From assembly GCA_002839375.1 (NCBI GenBank), contig PGXY01000002.1, positions 409,037 through 473,036 on the forward strand: a DNA stretch of 64,000 nt. Direction: 5' to 3'. The notes below the pieces were generated by a model that ran no database searches, was not told the DNA's origin, and saw nothing but the letters and a program-made list of their open reading frames with translations. The DNA comes from Spirochaetae bacterium HGW-Spirochaetae-1. GTDB taxonomy: Bacteria > Spirochaetota > UBA4802 > UBA5550. The stretch's first letter is position 1, and every line of letters starts with the position of its first letter. Both the position numbers and the translations under genes were made by a program. Positions 56,548 to 64,000 of this stretch are shown in pieces.

Positions 56548-58227
56548 CTAGGTGGTGAGATACTGCTCCTTCTTCTTCCTGAATTCTTTTTTCGTGATAA
56601 TTCCCTTCATCATCAGCTCATGCAGCTTTTCAATTTCGACTGCCGTATCGGTTCCGTGACCGATTAATTTTGTTGTTGTATCGTCCCCTTCTTCTGTTTC
56701 TTCGATTGTTTGAATTTTAAAAAAACCTGTTACGGTCTGGAGCTGTAATGCATGACTTTTCAGGAGTTCCGAAGTGGAGGCGAGTTCTTCTGAAGCAGAA
56801 GCGGTGCTCTGGGTTATTTCGTTGAGCTGCTCCATGGCCTTGTTGATCTGGGAGACACCGTCATCCTGCTGCTTCGAGGCCTCGGTTATATCCTGCACCA
56901 GGTCTGAAGTCCTGATGATATCGGGGATGATCTCGTCGAGAAATTTACCGGCCCGTTCAGCAATGGCCACGCTTTTTCCTGCAAGATCTCCGATTTCCTT
57001 GGCCGCTGCCTGGCTTCGTTCCGCAAGCTTGCGCACTTCTCCGGCCACAACGGCGAAGCCCTTGCCGTGTTCACCGGCACGGGCCGCTTCGATGGCAGCA
57101 TTCAGCGCCAGAAGGTTCGTCTGGTATGCGATCTCCTCTATGACAGTGATCTTGTCAGCGATCATATTCATGGCAGCAACGGTTTCATAGACGGCCTTGC
57201 CGCCTTCTTCTGCCTGCTTCGATGTTTTCCGTGCTATATCGTCGGTTATGCGGGCATTTTCAGCGTTCTGGGTTATGGTCGCCCCCATTTCCTCCATTGA
57301 AGACGAGACTTCTTCAACGTTGGCTGCCTGTTCATTGGCACTTTCACTGAGGGAAATGGACGTGGAGTTGATTTCTCCCGAGGAAAGAGCCAGGCTTTGC
57401 GAGCTTACAATAATTTTTTTTATAACATCGGAAAGTTTGACCTGCATGTCGCGCAGTGCTCCTGTGAGCCTGCCTGTCTCGTCATTGCTGAGAACAGTCA
57501 GTCTGGCAGTCAGGTCTCCGGCGGCAATGCCCTGGGCGAACTCAAGCCCTTCCTTGATGGGATTGACAATTTTACGCGTCGTGACAATAATCAAGGAGAA
57601 GAAAAGAGCGACAATAAGACCCATGATAATGAAAATTTTGAAATAAAGGGAGGCTATCTGATCTTCTACATCCTTAATATAGATCCCCGTTCCAACTATC
57701 CAGCCCCAGGCCTCATAAGATTTGACATAGGAAATTTTAGGTACAATTTTATCCTTGTTGTCTTTCCATTGCCACATGTAATCAACGAACCCTTGTCCGC
57801 TATTCTTGCATACCTTTGCCATTTCAACAAAGAGGGCTTTACCGTTGGGGTCCTTATAGTTGGATACATTTTTTCTTTCCAGGTCCTTCCGGAAAGGATG
57901 CATGATTATTTTTGGTTCGAAATCGTTTATCCATAGATAATCTTTCATTTCAGTCCCGTAACGTACATCCCTGACCAGGTTTTTTGCCAGCGTCTGGGCG
58001 GCATAGCGGGAAATCCGGTTCATTTTATAATCATTATCGAGTTTTTGAATGATGCTTATACTGACATCAACAATCTGCCTGATGGAGGTACGTTTTTCTT
58101 CTATCAGCTGTTTTTTCATCATGGGAATAAAATAGCCTGTCATGAGTGTAATAAAGATAATAATAATCAGGATTCCCGGCACAAGTATCTTCTGTGTAAG
58201 AGAAAAGTTTTTCCATGAAATGGACAT
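56548..58227 (-). CDS. Methyl-accepting chemotaxis protein with Cache sensor and SHOCT tail
   Basis: A 559-residue receptor: TM1 at about 13-35, a periplasmic Cache domain (about 40-190; [45 protein letters not shown]), TM2 about 193-215, HAMP, then the signalling domain with hairpin tip [40 protein letters not shown]. The last 30 residues ([26 protein letters not shown]) match a SHOCT domain, unusual for a chemoreceptor. No CheR pentapeptide is present. Confidence 0.88.
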   Translation of the reverse strand: MSISWKNFSLTQKILVPGILIIIIFITLMTGYFIPMMKKQLIEEKRTSIRQIVDVSISIIQKLDNDYKMNRISRYAAQTLAKNLVRDVRYGTEMKDYLWINDFEPKIIMHPFRKDLERKNVSNYKDPNGKALFVEMAKVCKNSGQGFVDYMWQWKDNKDKIVPKISYVKSYEAWGWIVGTGIYIKDVEDQIASLYFKIFIIMGLIVALFFSLIIVTTRKIVNPIKEGLEFAQGIAAGDLTARLTVLSNDETGRLTGALRDMQVKLSDVIKKIIVSSQSLALSSGEINSTSISLSESANEQAANVEEVSSSMEEMGATITQNAENARITDDIARKTSKQAEEGGKAVYETVAAMNMIADKITVIEEIAYQTNLLALNAAIEAARAGEHGKGFAVVAGEVRKLAERSQAAAKEIGDLAGKSVAIAERAGKFLDEIIPDIIRTSDLVQDITEASKQQDDGVSQINKAMEQLNEITQSTASASEELASTSELLKSHALQLQTVTGFFKIQTIEETEEGDDTTTKLIGHGTDTAVEIEKLHELMMKGIITKKEFRKKKEQYLTT

Positions 58228-58451
58228 TGGTGCCTCCTCGAAATATATGTTTATATAAAGTGCAGGTTGTTTTATTATATGCTAATGTTGGAAAAATACA
58301 AATATTTTTTTCCGGCATATTGACAAATTTCATCTGATCAATATATTGCCCTATAATGTTCTGAGAGCAGTATTTTTTTTTTCTTGATTTTTATAGTAAA
58401 TGCAGCTATAAATAAATAATTAAAAAATAGCAGGAAAGGCGCAACTAGACT

Positions 58452-58760
58452 ATGAATATAAAAAAAAGAGAAATTGAGGATTACCTTGTTTTTGATCTGC
58501 TGGAAGATATTACCTATGATAATGCAAAGGAACTGGATTCCTTTATAATCAATAATCTGGATAAGGCATTTACCAATATCGTGCTGAACATTAAAAATGT
58601 CGTGTATGTAAACAGTTTTGCCCTGGGTGTCCTCATAAAGACTATGCAGGAAGTTGAAAAGAGAGGGTGTGCCTTTTTTCTTATGAATGTAAATCCCAAT
58701 GTAAAGACGCTCCTAAAGGTAACGGGAGTGCTCGCAAAATTTAAAATATTTGATAAATGA
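58452..58760 (+). CDS. STAS-domain anti-sigma-factor antagonist
   Basis: A 102-residue SpoIIAA/RsbV-like protein. FDLLEDITYDNAKELDSFII, NIVLNIKNVVYVNSFALGVL (candidate phosphorylatable Ser at about 55), IKTMQEVEKRGCAFFLMNVN PNVKTLLKVTG. It should be switched by phosphorylation and dephosphorylated by a PP2C enzyme such as the one encoded 1.5 kb downstream. No anti-sigma kinase lies beside it. Confidence 0.85.
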   Translation: MNIKKREIEDYLVFDLLEDITYDNAKELDSFIINNLDKAFTNIVLNIKNVVYVNSFALGVLIKTMQEVEKRGCAFFLMNVNPNVKTLLKVTGVLAKFKIFDK

Positions 58761-58880
58761 TAATTATGCCGCGCACACTACGGAAGAAATAGGCACAGAT
58801 AAATAAAAGAAGACAATCGAATAAACCCATTCTTTTACTTGATTTTTTTACTAAAATAAGAGACTATGTCGCCAGATTAA

Positions 58881-59960
58881 ATGGAAATGGTTGCTGGCAA
58901 CGTGAAAAAACTCTTTATTTGCAGTATTTCATTGTTCTTTATTATGTCCGTGGCGTCCATTTCCGAAGGGAAAGGGAAAAGTTATCTTTCGTCCGTGACA
59001 TGGGGGATAATTGCATCCCCGGTATTTGTTGTGGGCCCATTTCAGCCTGAATTTAATCCCGGTTTCCAGCTTGCTTTCAATCCCATACTGCCCCTGACAG
59101 GATTAGTAAAAAACGGCAACATCACACTGGAAACTGCCTGGTCCATTATTGAACTGAGCGGAAACTCCTCTTCTTTCATGCATGTGTTTTCCCTTAAAGG
59201 CGGATTCTTGTATCAATACCCCCTCAACAAATATGTCAACCCCTTCGCCGCCATGGGAATGCAGGCGAGTTATTTTTACCTCAATACGAATGATACCGAT
59301 ATTACCAGTAAAACATTGAAACCGGGTCTGTTCGCAGAAGTGGGCGTCCTTGCGTCGTTTTACAGGGGTATGGGAAGCCGCATATCTCTGGAATACTGTG
59401 CCCTTCCATTATCGAACCTGCTTTACAGTGAGATAAAAGTGAAAATGGGAGTTACCTATTGTTACGATAACCAGGAGGGCTTTGCTGTAAAGGGAATTAA
59501 AGAGCCGGAGACCGTTTCATCAGGAGTTGTCCGGGCCCGGGAGGCTTTTGAACATGGACGGATTTCTGAAGCCCGGGAATTGGTATCGGCCGTCCTTAAA
59601 AAAGACCGTGAGAATAAGCAGGCCAGGGAATTGGCTGATACCATAGACCGCATGGAAGGAGCGGAACGGGAAGCACGCAGGCTCATCATTGAAAAAAGAT
59701 ATCTGGAAGCAATCCCCCTGTTGGAACAATCGGCAGTGTATTATCCCGAATCCAGGGTTGAATTATCACGCATACGGTCGGAAATGATCCGGATGGTTCC
59801 GACCTGGGAAAAGGAAGGTGTGGCTTCATATGAAAGCAAGGATTATGACAGCTGTATTGTCATAATGAAAAAGATCATGCTCGTGGATCCCGAGAACAAT
59901 ACGGCAAAAATATATCTCCCCCGGGCCCAGAAGCGCAAGAAAGCCCTGGAAAGCTTCTGA
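58881..59960 (+). CDS. Exported beta-barrel-like protein with TPR-like C-terminus
   Basis: A 359-residue protein. A signal peptide (KKLFICSISLFFIMSVASIS) leads to a beta-rich part (about 40-205: TWGIIASPVFVVGPFQPEFN, AAMGMQASYFYLN, SRISLEYCALPLSNLLYSEI). Residues about 220-355 are helical TPR-like repeats (AREAFEHGRISEARELVSAV, EKRYLEAIPLLEQSAVYYPE, YESKDYDSCIVIMKKIMLVD). Possibly an envelope sensor or scaffold for the kinase encoded eight bases downstream. Confidence 0.55.
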   Translation: MEMVAGNVKKLFICSISLFFIMSVASISEGKGKSYLSSVTWGIIASPVFVVGPFQPEFNPGFQLAFNPILPLTGLVKNGNITLETAWSIIELSGNSSSFMHVFSLKGGFLYQYPLNKYVNPFAAMGMQASYFYLNTNDTDITSKTLKPGLFAEVGVLASFYRGMGSRISLEYCALPLSNLLYSEIKVKMGVTYCYDNQEGFAVKGIKEPETVSSGVVRAREAFEHGRISEARELVSAVLKKDRENKQARELADTIDRMEGAEREARRLIIEKRYLEAIPLLEQSAVYYPESRVELSRIRSEMIRMVPTWEKEGVASYESKDYDSCIVIMKKIMLVDPENNTAKIYLPRAQKRKKALESF

Positions 59961-59967
59961 TTGATAA

Positions 59968-62754
59968 GTGATACGAATGAGCGTTAGAATTAAACTGATA
60001 TTAATGACTATTATTTTAATCCTTTTTGCCGTGCTTCCCCTCTCCCTGTTTTTTTTTGACAGGCAGGAGCAAACAATCCTGAACAACATTACCCAGCAGC
60101 ATAAAATAACTGCACGTATTCTTGCCCAGTCGACACTGAATATCATTCTCATGAATGGAGGAGATATTGAAACAACCAGTGTGGATGCCAAGGAGATGAT
60201 ATCAGTTCTGCGGCCGTTTCAGAAAGAAGGACTGGTCTATGCCGATGCCATACTTCTTTCAACAAAAAAGCAATTCAATGGAAGGGTCCTGGCTGCAATC
60301 CATGATGAAAGCTTTAATACAAAGCTTATGTATAGTGATCAGACCCTTTCCTCTGAAGCCCTGGATAAAATAAAGAAAATCAGGAAGGACTATGAGGACA
60401 TTATACTTCCCGGAGTAAAAGGGCGAATGCTTGAGTTTACAGCCTTCGGTGCGCTGTCGGGCAAAGAACCCCTTTGCATTGGACGAATAGTGATTTCCCG
60501 TGAGATGGTTCTGACGCCCATGAAGGAACTTCGCAATTTCGTTCTTCTTACATCGGCCGTAGCCATGCTTATAGTTAGTTTTATAGGCTTCCTTTTCAGC
60601 AGGTTTATTTCCAAACCGGTAGAGAAACTTACGGAAGCGGTGCGTTCTATAGAGGAGGGGGATTACGATCATAAAATAAAAATTGATTCCAGGGATGAGT
60701 TGGGAGGGCTTGCCGAGACCTTCAACAACATGGGAGGCATAATAAAAAATAAGATAATGGAGCTGGAGGATACCAACAGGGCACTGTCCCGGATGGACAA
60801 GCTGAAAGATGAATTTCTTGCCAATACCTCCCATGAACTGCGGACGCCCATTCACGGGATTATAGGCATTGCCGATTCACTGATCCAGGGTGTTGCAGGC
60901 GATCTTCCCTCCGATGTGCGCCACAATCTCCAGATGATAGTTAAAAGCGGCAACAGGCTTTCCCGTCTCGTCAACGATATTCTTGATTATTCGAAGCTGA
61001 AGCACGCCGATATCAATCTGAAACTATCGAGAGTTGACATGCATTCTCTCACTGAAGTCGTATTTTCCATATTGAAACCCCTGGCCCAGAACAAATATCT
61101 GATCCTTAAAAACCGGATAGAACCCGGTGAGGCCTATATATACGGTGATGAAAACAGGATACAGCAGATACTTTTTAATCTTGTGGGCAACGCCATCAAG
61201 TTCACTGACGAAGGGGAAATAACGGTCAGGACCATTATGGGAGGAATCAACACCGAAGAGCTGGAAATTCATGTCCAGGATACGGGGATCGGCATCCCAC
61301 CCGACAGAATACACGGTATTTTTGATTCATTCCAGCAGGGTGACGGATCCATATCAAGAAAATACGGGGGAACGGGGCTGGGGCTTGCCATTACCCGGGA
61401 CCTGGTGACATTGCATGGGGGTACTATCCGTGTCGAATCTGTTCACGGACACGGTTCCACATTCATTTTCACACTGCCTCTAACGGACAGGTTTTTTAAA
61501 AGTCAGAACGATATAATGATTCAGGAATACACGGAGGTATCTGAAAATGACAATCTTCATTTTATGCCCGATGAAGTGCATGCGCTTAAGGTGCTGAAAA
61601 TGGAATCGGCGGGATCGGCCGGGACTATCCTGATCGTCGATGACGAGGAGGTCAACCTGCAGGTCCTGACCAATTATCTCAGCCTCGAGGGCTTCCGCAT
61701 AGAGATAGCTACGGGAGGAGTTGAGGCCCTGAATTATATGGAAACGAATGAACTTCCCGATATGCTTCTGCTTGATGTCATGATGCCCGTTATGTCGGGA
61801 TACGAGGTGTGCAGAATTCTGCGAGAAAAATATCCTTCATATCAGCTCCCCATACTCATGCTGACGGCAAAAAACAGGACGCAGGATATCATGACGGGAT
61901 TTCAGGCCGGAGCCAATGATTATATTACCAAGCCTTTTGACAGGAGTGAACTTCTCTCAAGGGTGCAAAACCTCATCAGCCTGAAATGGAGTGTCAAGAG
62001 CTATAACGAACTATCCCTCCTCAAGGAGGAGCTTTCCATTGCCCGAAAGATCCAGCAGGCCATCATTCCCGCCGACACTCCTTTGATGAAAGGGTTGACA
62101 ATAGAGGCGTTATACGAACCCATGCTGGCCGTTGGCGGGGATTTTTACGATTTCTGCCGCGTTGACGAAGGTATCATGGGTATATTTATCGCCGATGTGA
62201 CAGGGCACGGAGTGCCGGCCGCCATTATCGGTTCCATGCTGAAGGCGGCCTTTTCCATGTCCAGGGACAGGGCCTCGGATCCGGCGGCTCTTCTGAAAAA
62301 TATCAATGATGTCATGTTCAACCACATTTCCGGAAGGTTTGTGTCTGCCAGTTATACCTTTATCGACAGCAGCCGGGGAAAACTTATAACCTCCGGTGCC
62401 GCACACTGGCCCGTGTACATCTGGCGCAAGGAGACACGGGAGATGTTTGAAGTAATGGCCAAAGGGAGGCTTATCGGTTATCAGGAAAATTCTCAGTATG
62501 TAAACAGAGAGTTCGATATACGGAAAGAGGACAGGATATGTTTCTTTACCGATGGAATCATCGAGGAGCGGAATGCCCAAGGGGAAATGTTCGGCGAGGA
62601 CAGGTTCAAGCGGTACATCATGGAAAACCGGGATCTGCCGTTGCCGGAATTCCAGGCTGGACTGATAGATGCTCTTGGAAAATGGTCCGGGCCAAAGCCC
62701 GACGAAACATTCGAGGACGATATAACCCTGATCCTTGTTGATATTACCGAATAG
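59968..62754 (+). CDS. Hybrid sensor kinase with receiver and SpoIIE-type PP2C phosphatase
   Basis: A 928-residue protein: TM1 (about 8-28), periplasmic domain, TM2 (about 190-212), HAMP, HisKA with phospho-His near 289 (NTSHELRTPIHG), HATPase (DTGIGIPPDRIHGIFDSFQQ GDGS), receiver domain with Asp near 604 (LLLDVMMP, KPFD), and a C-terminal PP2C domain (VGGDFYDF, ADVTGHGVPAAI, FFTDGIIEERNAQGE). A signal should pass from kinase to receiver to phosphatase, then to a STAS protein. Start is GTG 59968 or ATG 59977. Likely the partner of the STAS gene at 58452. Confidence 0.88.
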   Translation: MIRMSVRIKLILMTIILILFAVLPLSLFFFDRQEQTILNNITQQHKITARILAQSTLNIILMNGGDIETTSVDAKEMISVLRPFQKEGLVYADAILLSTKKQFNGRVLAAIHDESFNTKLMYSDQTLSSEALDKIKKIRKDYEDIILPGVKGRMLEFTAFGALSGKEPLCIGRIVISREMVLTPMKELRNFVLLTSAVAMLIVSFIGFLFSRFISKPVEKLTEAVRSIEEGDYDHKIKIDSRDELGGLAETFNNMGGIIKNKIMELEDTNRALSRMDKLKDEFLANTSHELRTPIHGIIGIADSLIQGVAGDLPSDVRHNLQMIVKSGNRLSRLVNDILDYSKLKHADINLKLSRVDMHSLTEVVFSILKPLAQNKYLILKNRIEPGEAYIYGDENRIQQILFNLVGNAIKFTDEGEITVRTIMGGINTEELEIHVQDTGIGIPPDRIHGIFDSFQQGDGSISRKYGGTGLGLAITRDLVTLHGGTIRVESVHGHGSTFIFTLPLTDRFFKSQNDIMIQEYTEVSENDNLHFMPDEVHALKVLKMESAGSAGTILIVDDEEVNLQVLTNYLSLEGFRIEIATGGVEALNYMETNELPDMLLLDVMMPVMSGYEVCRILREKYPSYQLPILMLTAKNRTQDIMTGFQAGANDYITKPFDRSELLSRVQNLISLKWSVKSYNELSLLKEELSIARKIQQAIIPADTPLMKGLTIEALYEPMLAVGGDFYDFCRVDEGIMGIFIADVTGHGVPAAIIGSMLKAAFSMSRDRASDPAALLKNINDVMFNHISGRFVSASYTFIDSSRGKLITSGAAHWPVYIWRKETREMFEVMAKGRLIGYQENSQYVNREFDIRKEDRICFFTDGIIEERNAQGEMFGEDRFKRYIMENRDLPLPEFQAGLIDALGKWSGPKPDETFEDDITLILVDITE

Positions 62755-63841
62755 TTCCAAGACGTATACGTAAAAGATAGGGCTGATATTCTGTCGGATG
62801 TATATAAATGGCGTACATGGTTTTTCCGAAGGATATGACCTCTTTTCCTGAATAATACCAGGGAGCCTGGACTTTATCTTCAACCCGCACCGACGGTGCC
62901 TCGTAGATGACCTTCTTCTCCGCTCTATTCAGGCCGGCGAAATCCTCAAAATTTACGAGTATTACTTTCCCCGAGAATACCTGGCAGTACACGATAATAT
63001 ACGACCGGAGATATTCATTATAACTCAGTGAACATTCGCCGGCCACATCATTGAGAAAGGAATCACCTTTTAACATGATGCGGGTCCAGGACCCATTCCC
63101 CGTAAGAAATTCATATGAACCGGAGTCTTCGATGTGCTCAACTGGTACCCGGGCGATCTTCACCGGAGCCCTGAAGTCCCGTGTCGAATACTGACCAATA
63201 GTATAGATGTATCCGTCTTTGCGGAAGACTGCCGCTCCGAAGGCAGGCGGCGCGCCGGTGAAAATATCCTTCAAACGTACAAAAGATACGGGATCGCCAG
63301 GCTTCCACCCCGCGGGAATATCCCACCGGGCCAGTCCCACGGATTTAACCCTGAAGGACAGGGCCTTAGCGGGGTTTTCAATATAAACATGCACATAATA
63401 GACATATACTCGATTATCAATCCGTATGCCGTCAAAAGCCCAGAGACGGTCAAGTGTGGGGTTTTCGCCTGGTTTATGTTTCAGAAAAGATACCAGCTTC
63501 CCCTTTTCGCGGTAATAGGTAAACTTGAGAGAAGTTATATTATTTTCCGTCACTTTTTCAGTGAAGGCAAGTGTGTTATGGATCATGCCCGTCATGGCGG
63601 CCCGTTCTGCAAAGGGAGCGTCGGGTGAGACTTCCTTTTTCCATGAGCCGGTAATGGTATCACCGAAGGTCCAGAGCGTTATCTCGTCGGAGAAGGGAAT
63701 GGACGTCACGCCGTCCTGGCCCAGGACATGCTCCAGCCGGCTCGTTCCGAAAACGCCCAGGTTCTCCACGCGGTATTGGCAGGCAATGAAAAACAGCGGC
63801 AATATAATGGAGAGAAGCAAGTAGTTTTTATTTATTTTCAT
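62744..63841 (-). CDS. DUF4185 lipoprotein
   Basis: A 365-residue protein with lipoprotein signal (NYLLLSIILPLFFIACQ; lipid Cys at about 21). The body resembles DUF4185 five-bladed propeller proteins (LWTFGDTITGSWKKE, RLWAFDGIRIDNRVYVYYVH, GECSLSYNEYLRSYIIVYCQ), a family related to glycoside-hydrolase-like sugar-binding proteins. Convergent with the kinase gene (11-base overlap). Substrate unknown. Confidence 0.7.
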   Translation of the reverse strand: MKINKNYLLLSIILPLFFIACQYRVENLGVFGTSRLEHVLGQDGVTSIPFSDEITLWTFGDTITGSWKKEVSPDAPFAERAAMTGMIHNTLAFTEKVTENNITSLKFTYYREKGKLVSFLKHKPGENPTLDRLWAFDGIRIDNRVYVYYVHVYIENPAKALSFRVKSVGLARWDIPAGWKPGDPVSFVRLKDIFTGAPPAFGAAVFRKDGYIYTIGQYSTRDFRAPVKIARVPVEHIEDSGSYEFLTGNGSWTRIMLKGDSFLNDVAGECSLSYNEYLRSYIIVYCQVFSGKVILVNFEDFAGLNRAEKKVIYEAPSVRVEDKVQAPWYYSGKEVISFGKTMYAIYIHPTEYQPYLLRIRLGTIR

Positions 63842-64000
63842 GAGGAGATTTTAAATAAAACAAGTTCTTTCTTCAAGACAAAAAGTATGAATGCAAGGGA
63901 ATTAATTTAATTGAAGATGTCCAGGTTGGTTGGAGATGGGTCACGGACCGGCGACGCAGCGGACAAAATTTATATTTTCTATCTTATTTGTAGGATAAAC

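Noticed and set aside
1..64000. CRISPR array
   Set aside because: No regularly spaced direct repeats of 20-40 bases with unique spacers were seen; the regular repeats at 13.2-13.8 kb are coding.

Overview
The window holds the left-truncated body of a large prophage (positions 1 to about 49176) followed by about 15 kb of bacterial chromosome. The host is a Gram-negative-type bacterium. A lipoprotein box, a beta-barrel-like exported protein, a chemoreceptor, a histidine kinase/receiver/PP2C protein with a STAS partner, and an arginine-to-spermidine operon would fit a spirochaete or a deltaproteobacterial lineage. That host assignment is inference, not a marker-gene result.

Region by region. 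(a) 1-21.9 kb, all minus strand: virion genes read right to left. The order is terminase small and large subunits, head-tail joiner, portal, lysis genes (M23 endolysin and small membrane proteins), a repeat-rich appendage protein, ClpP-type prohead protease with nested scaffold, decoration protein, major capsid, then a Mu-like contractile tail (sheath, tube, frameshifted assembly chaperone, tape measure, gpN, gpP with LysM-like N-terminus, gp45-like spike). The head is lambda-like and the tail Mu-like, so the phage is a mosaic myovirus. (b) 21.9-22.8 kb: a gene-free control region packed with AGTGGCA repeats and a 21-bp inverted repeat, a candidate packaging (cos) or replication site. (c) 22.8-48.9 kb, mainly plus strand: early genes. 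These include a cytosine methyltransferase, primase-helicase, RadC-like protein, DUF4942 protein, an immunity region (two minus-strand XRE repressors, a PAS-LuxR regulator, a Cro-like protein, a BRO/KilA antirepressor), SSB, VRR-NUC nuclease, SF2 helicase, metallopeptidase, possible clamp-like protein, YqaJ nuclease, excisionase-like protein and RecT-like annealase, with many tiny zinc-ribbon and membrane proteins. A tRNA-Tyr and two unusual tRNA-like elements lie among them. (d) About 49.14 kb: the 3' half of a tRNA-Arg(UCG) gene, read as attR. (e) 49.3-64 kb: chromosome with a desaturase, a gene behind a perfect sigma-70 promoter, the polyamine operon speA / carboxynorspermidine dehydrogenase / nspC / speB, a chemoreceptor with a SHOCT tail, a STAS protein, a barrel/TPR protein, a hybrid kinase-phosphatase and a DUF4185 lipoprotein.

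The most unusual local signal is at 23.68-24.26 kb. Two small genes each sit between a GTTRRRY core and its exact 9-nt complement (RYYYAAC) just after the stop codon. A 71-nt imperfect palindrome separates them. This is the anatomy of integron gene cassettes with an attC site, here inside a prophage and without an integron integrase in the window. No phage integrase is visible either; it probably lies beyond position 1 near attL.
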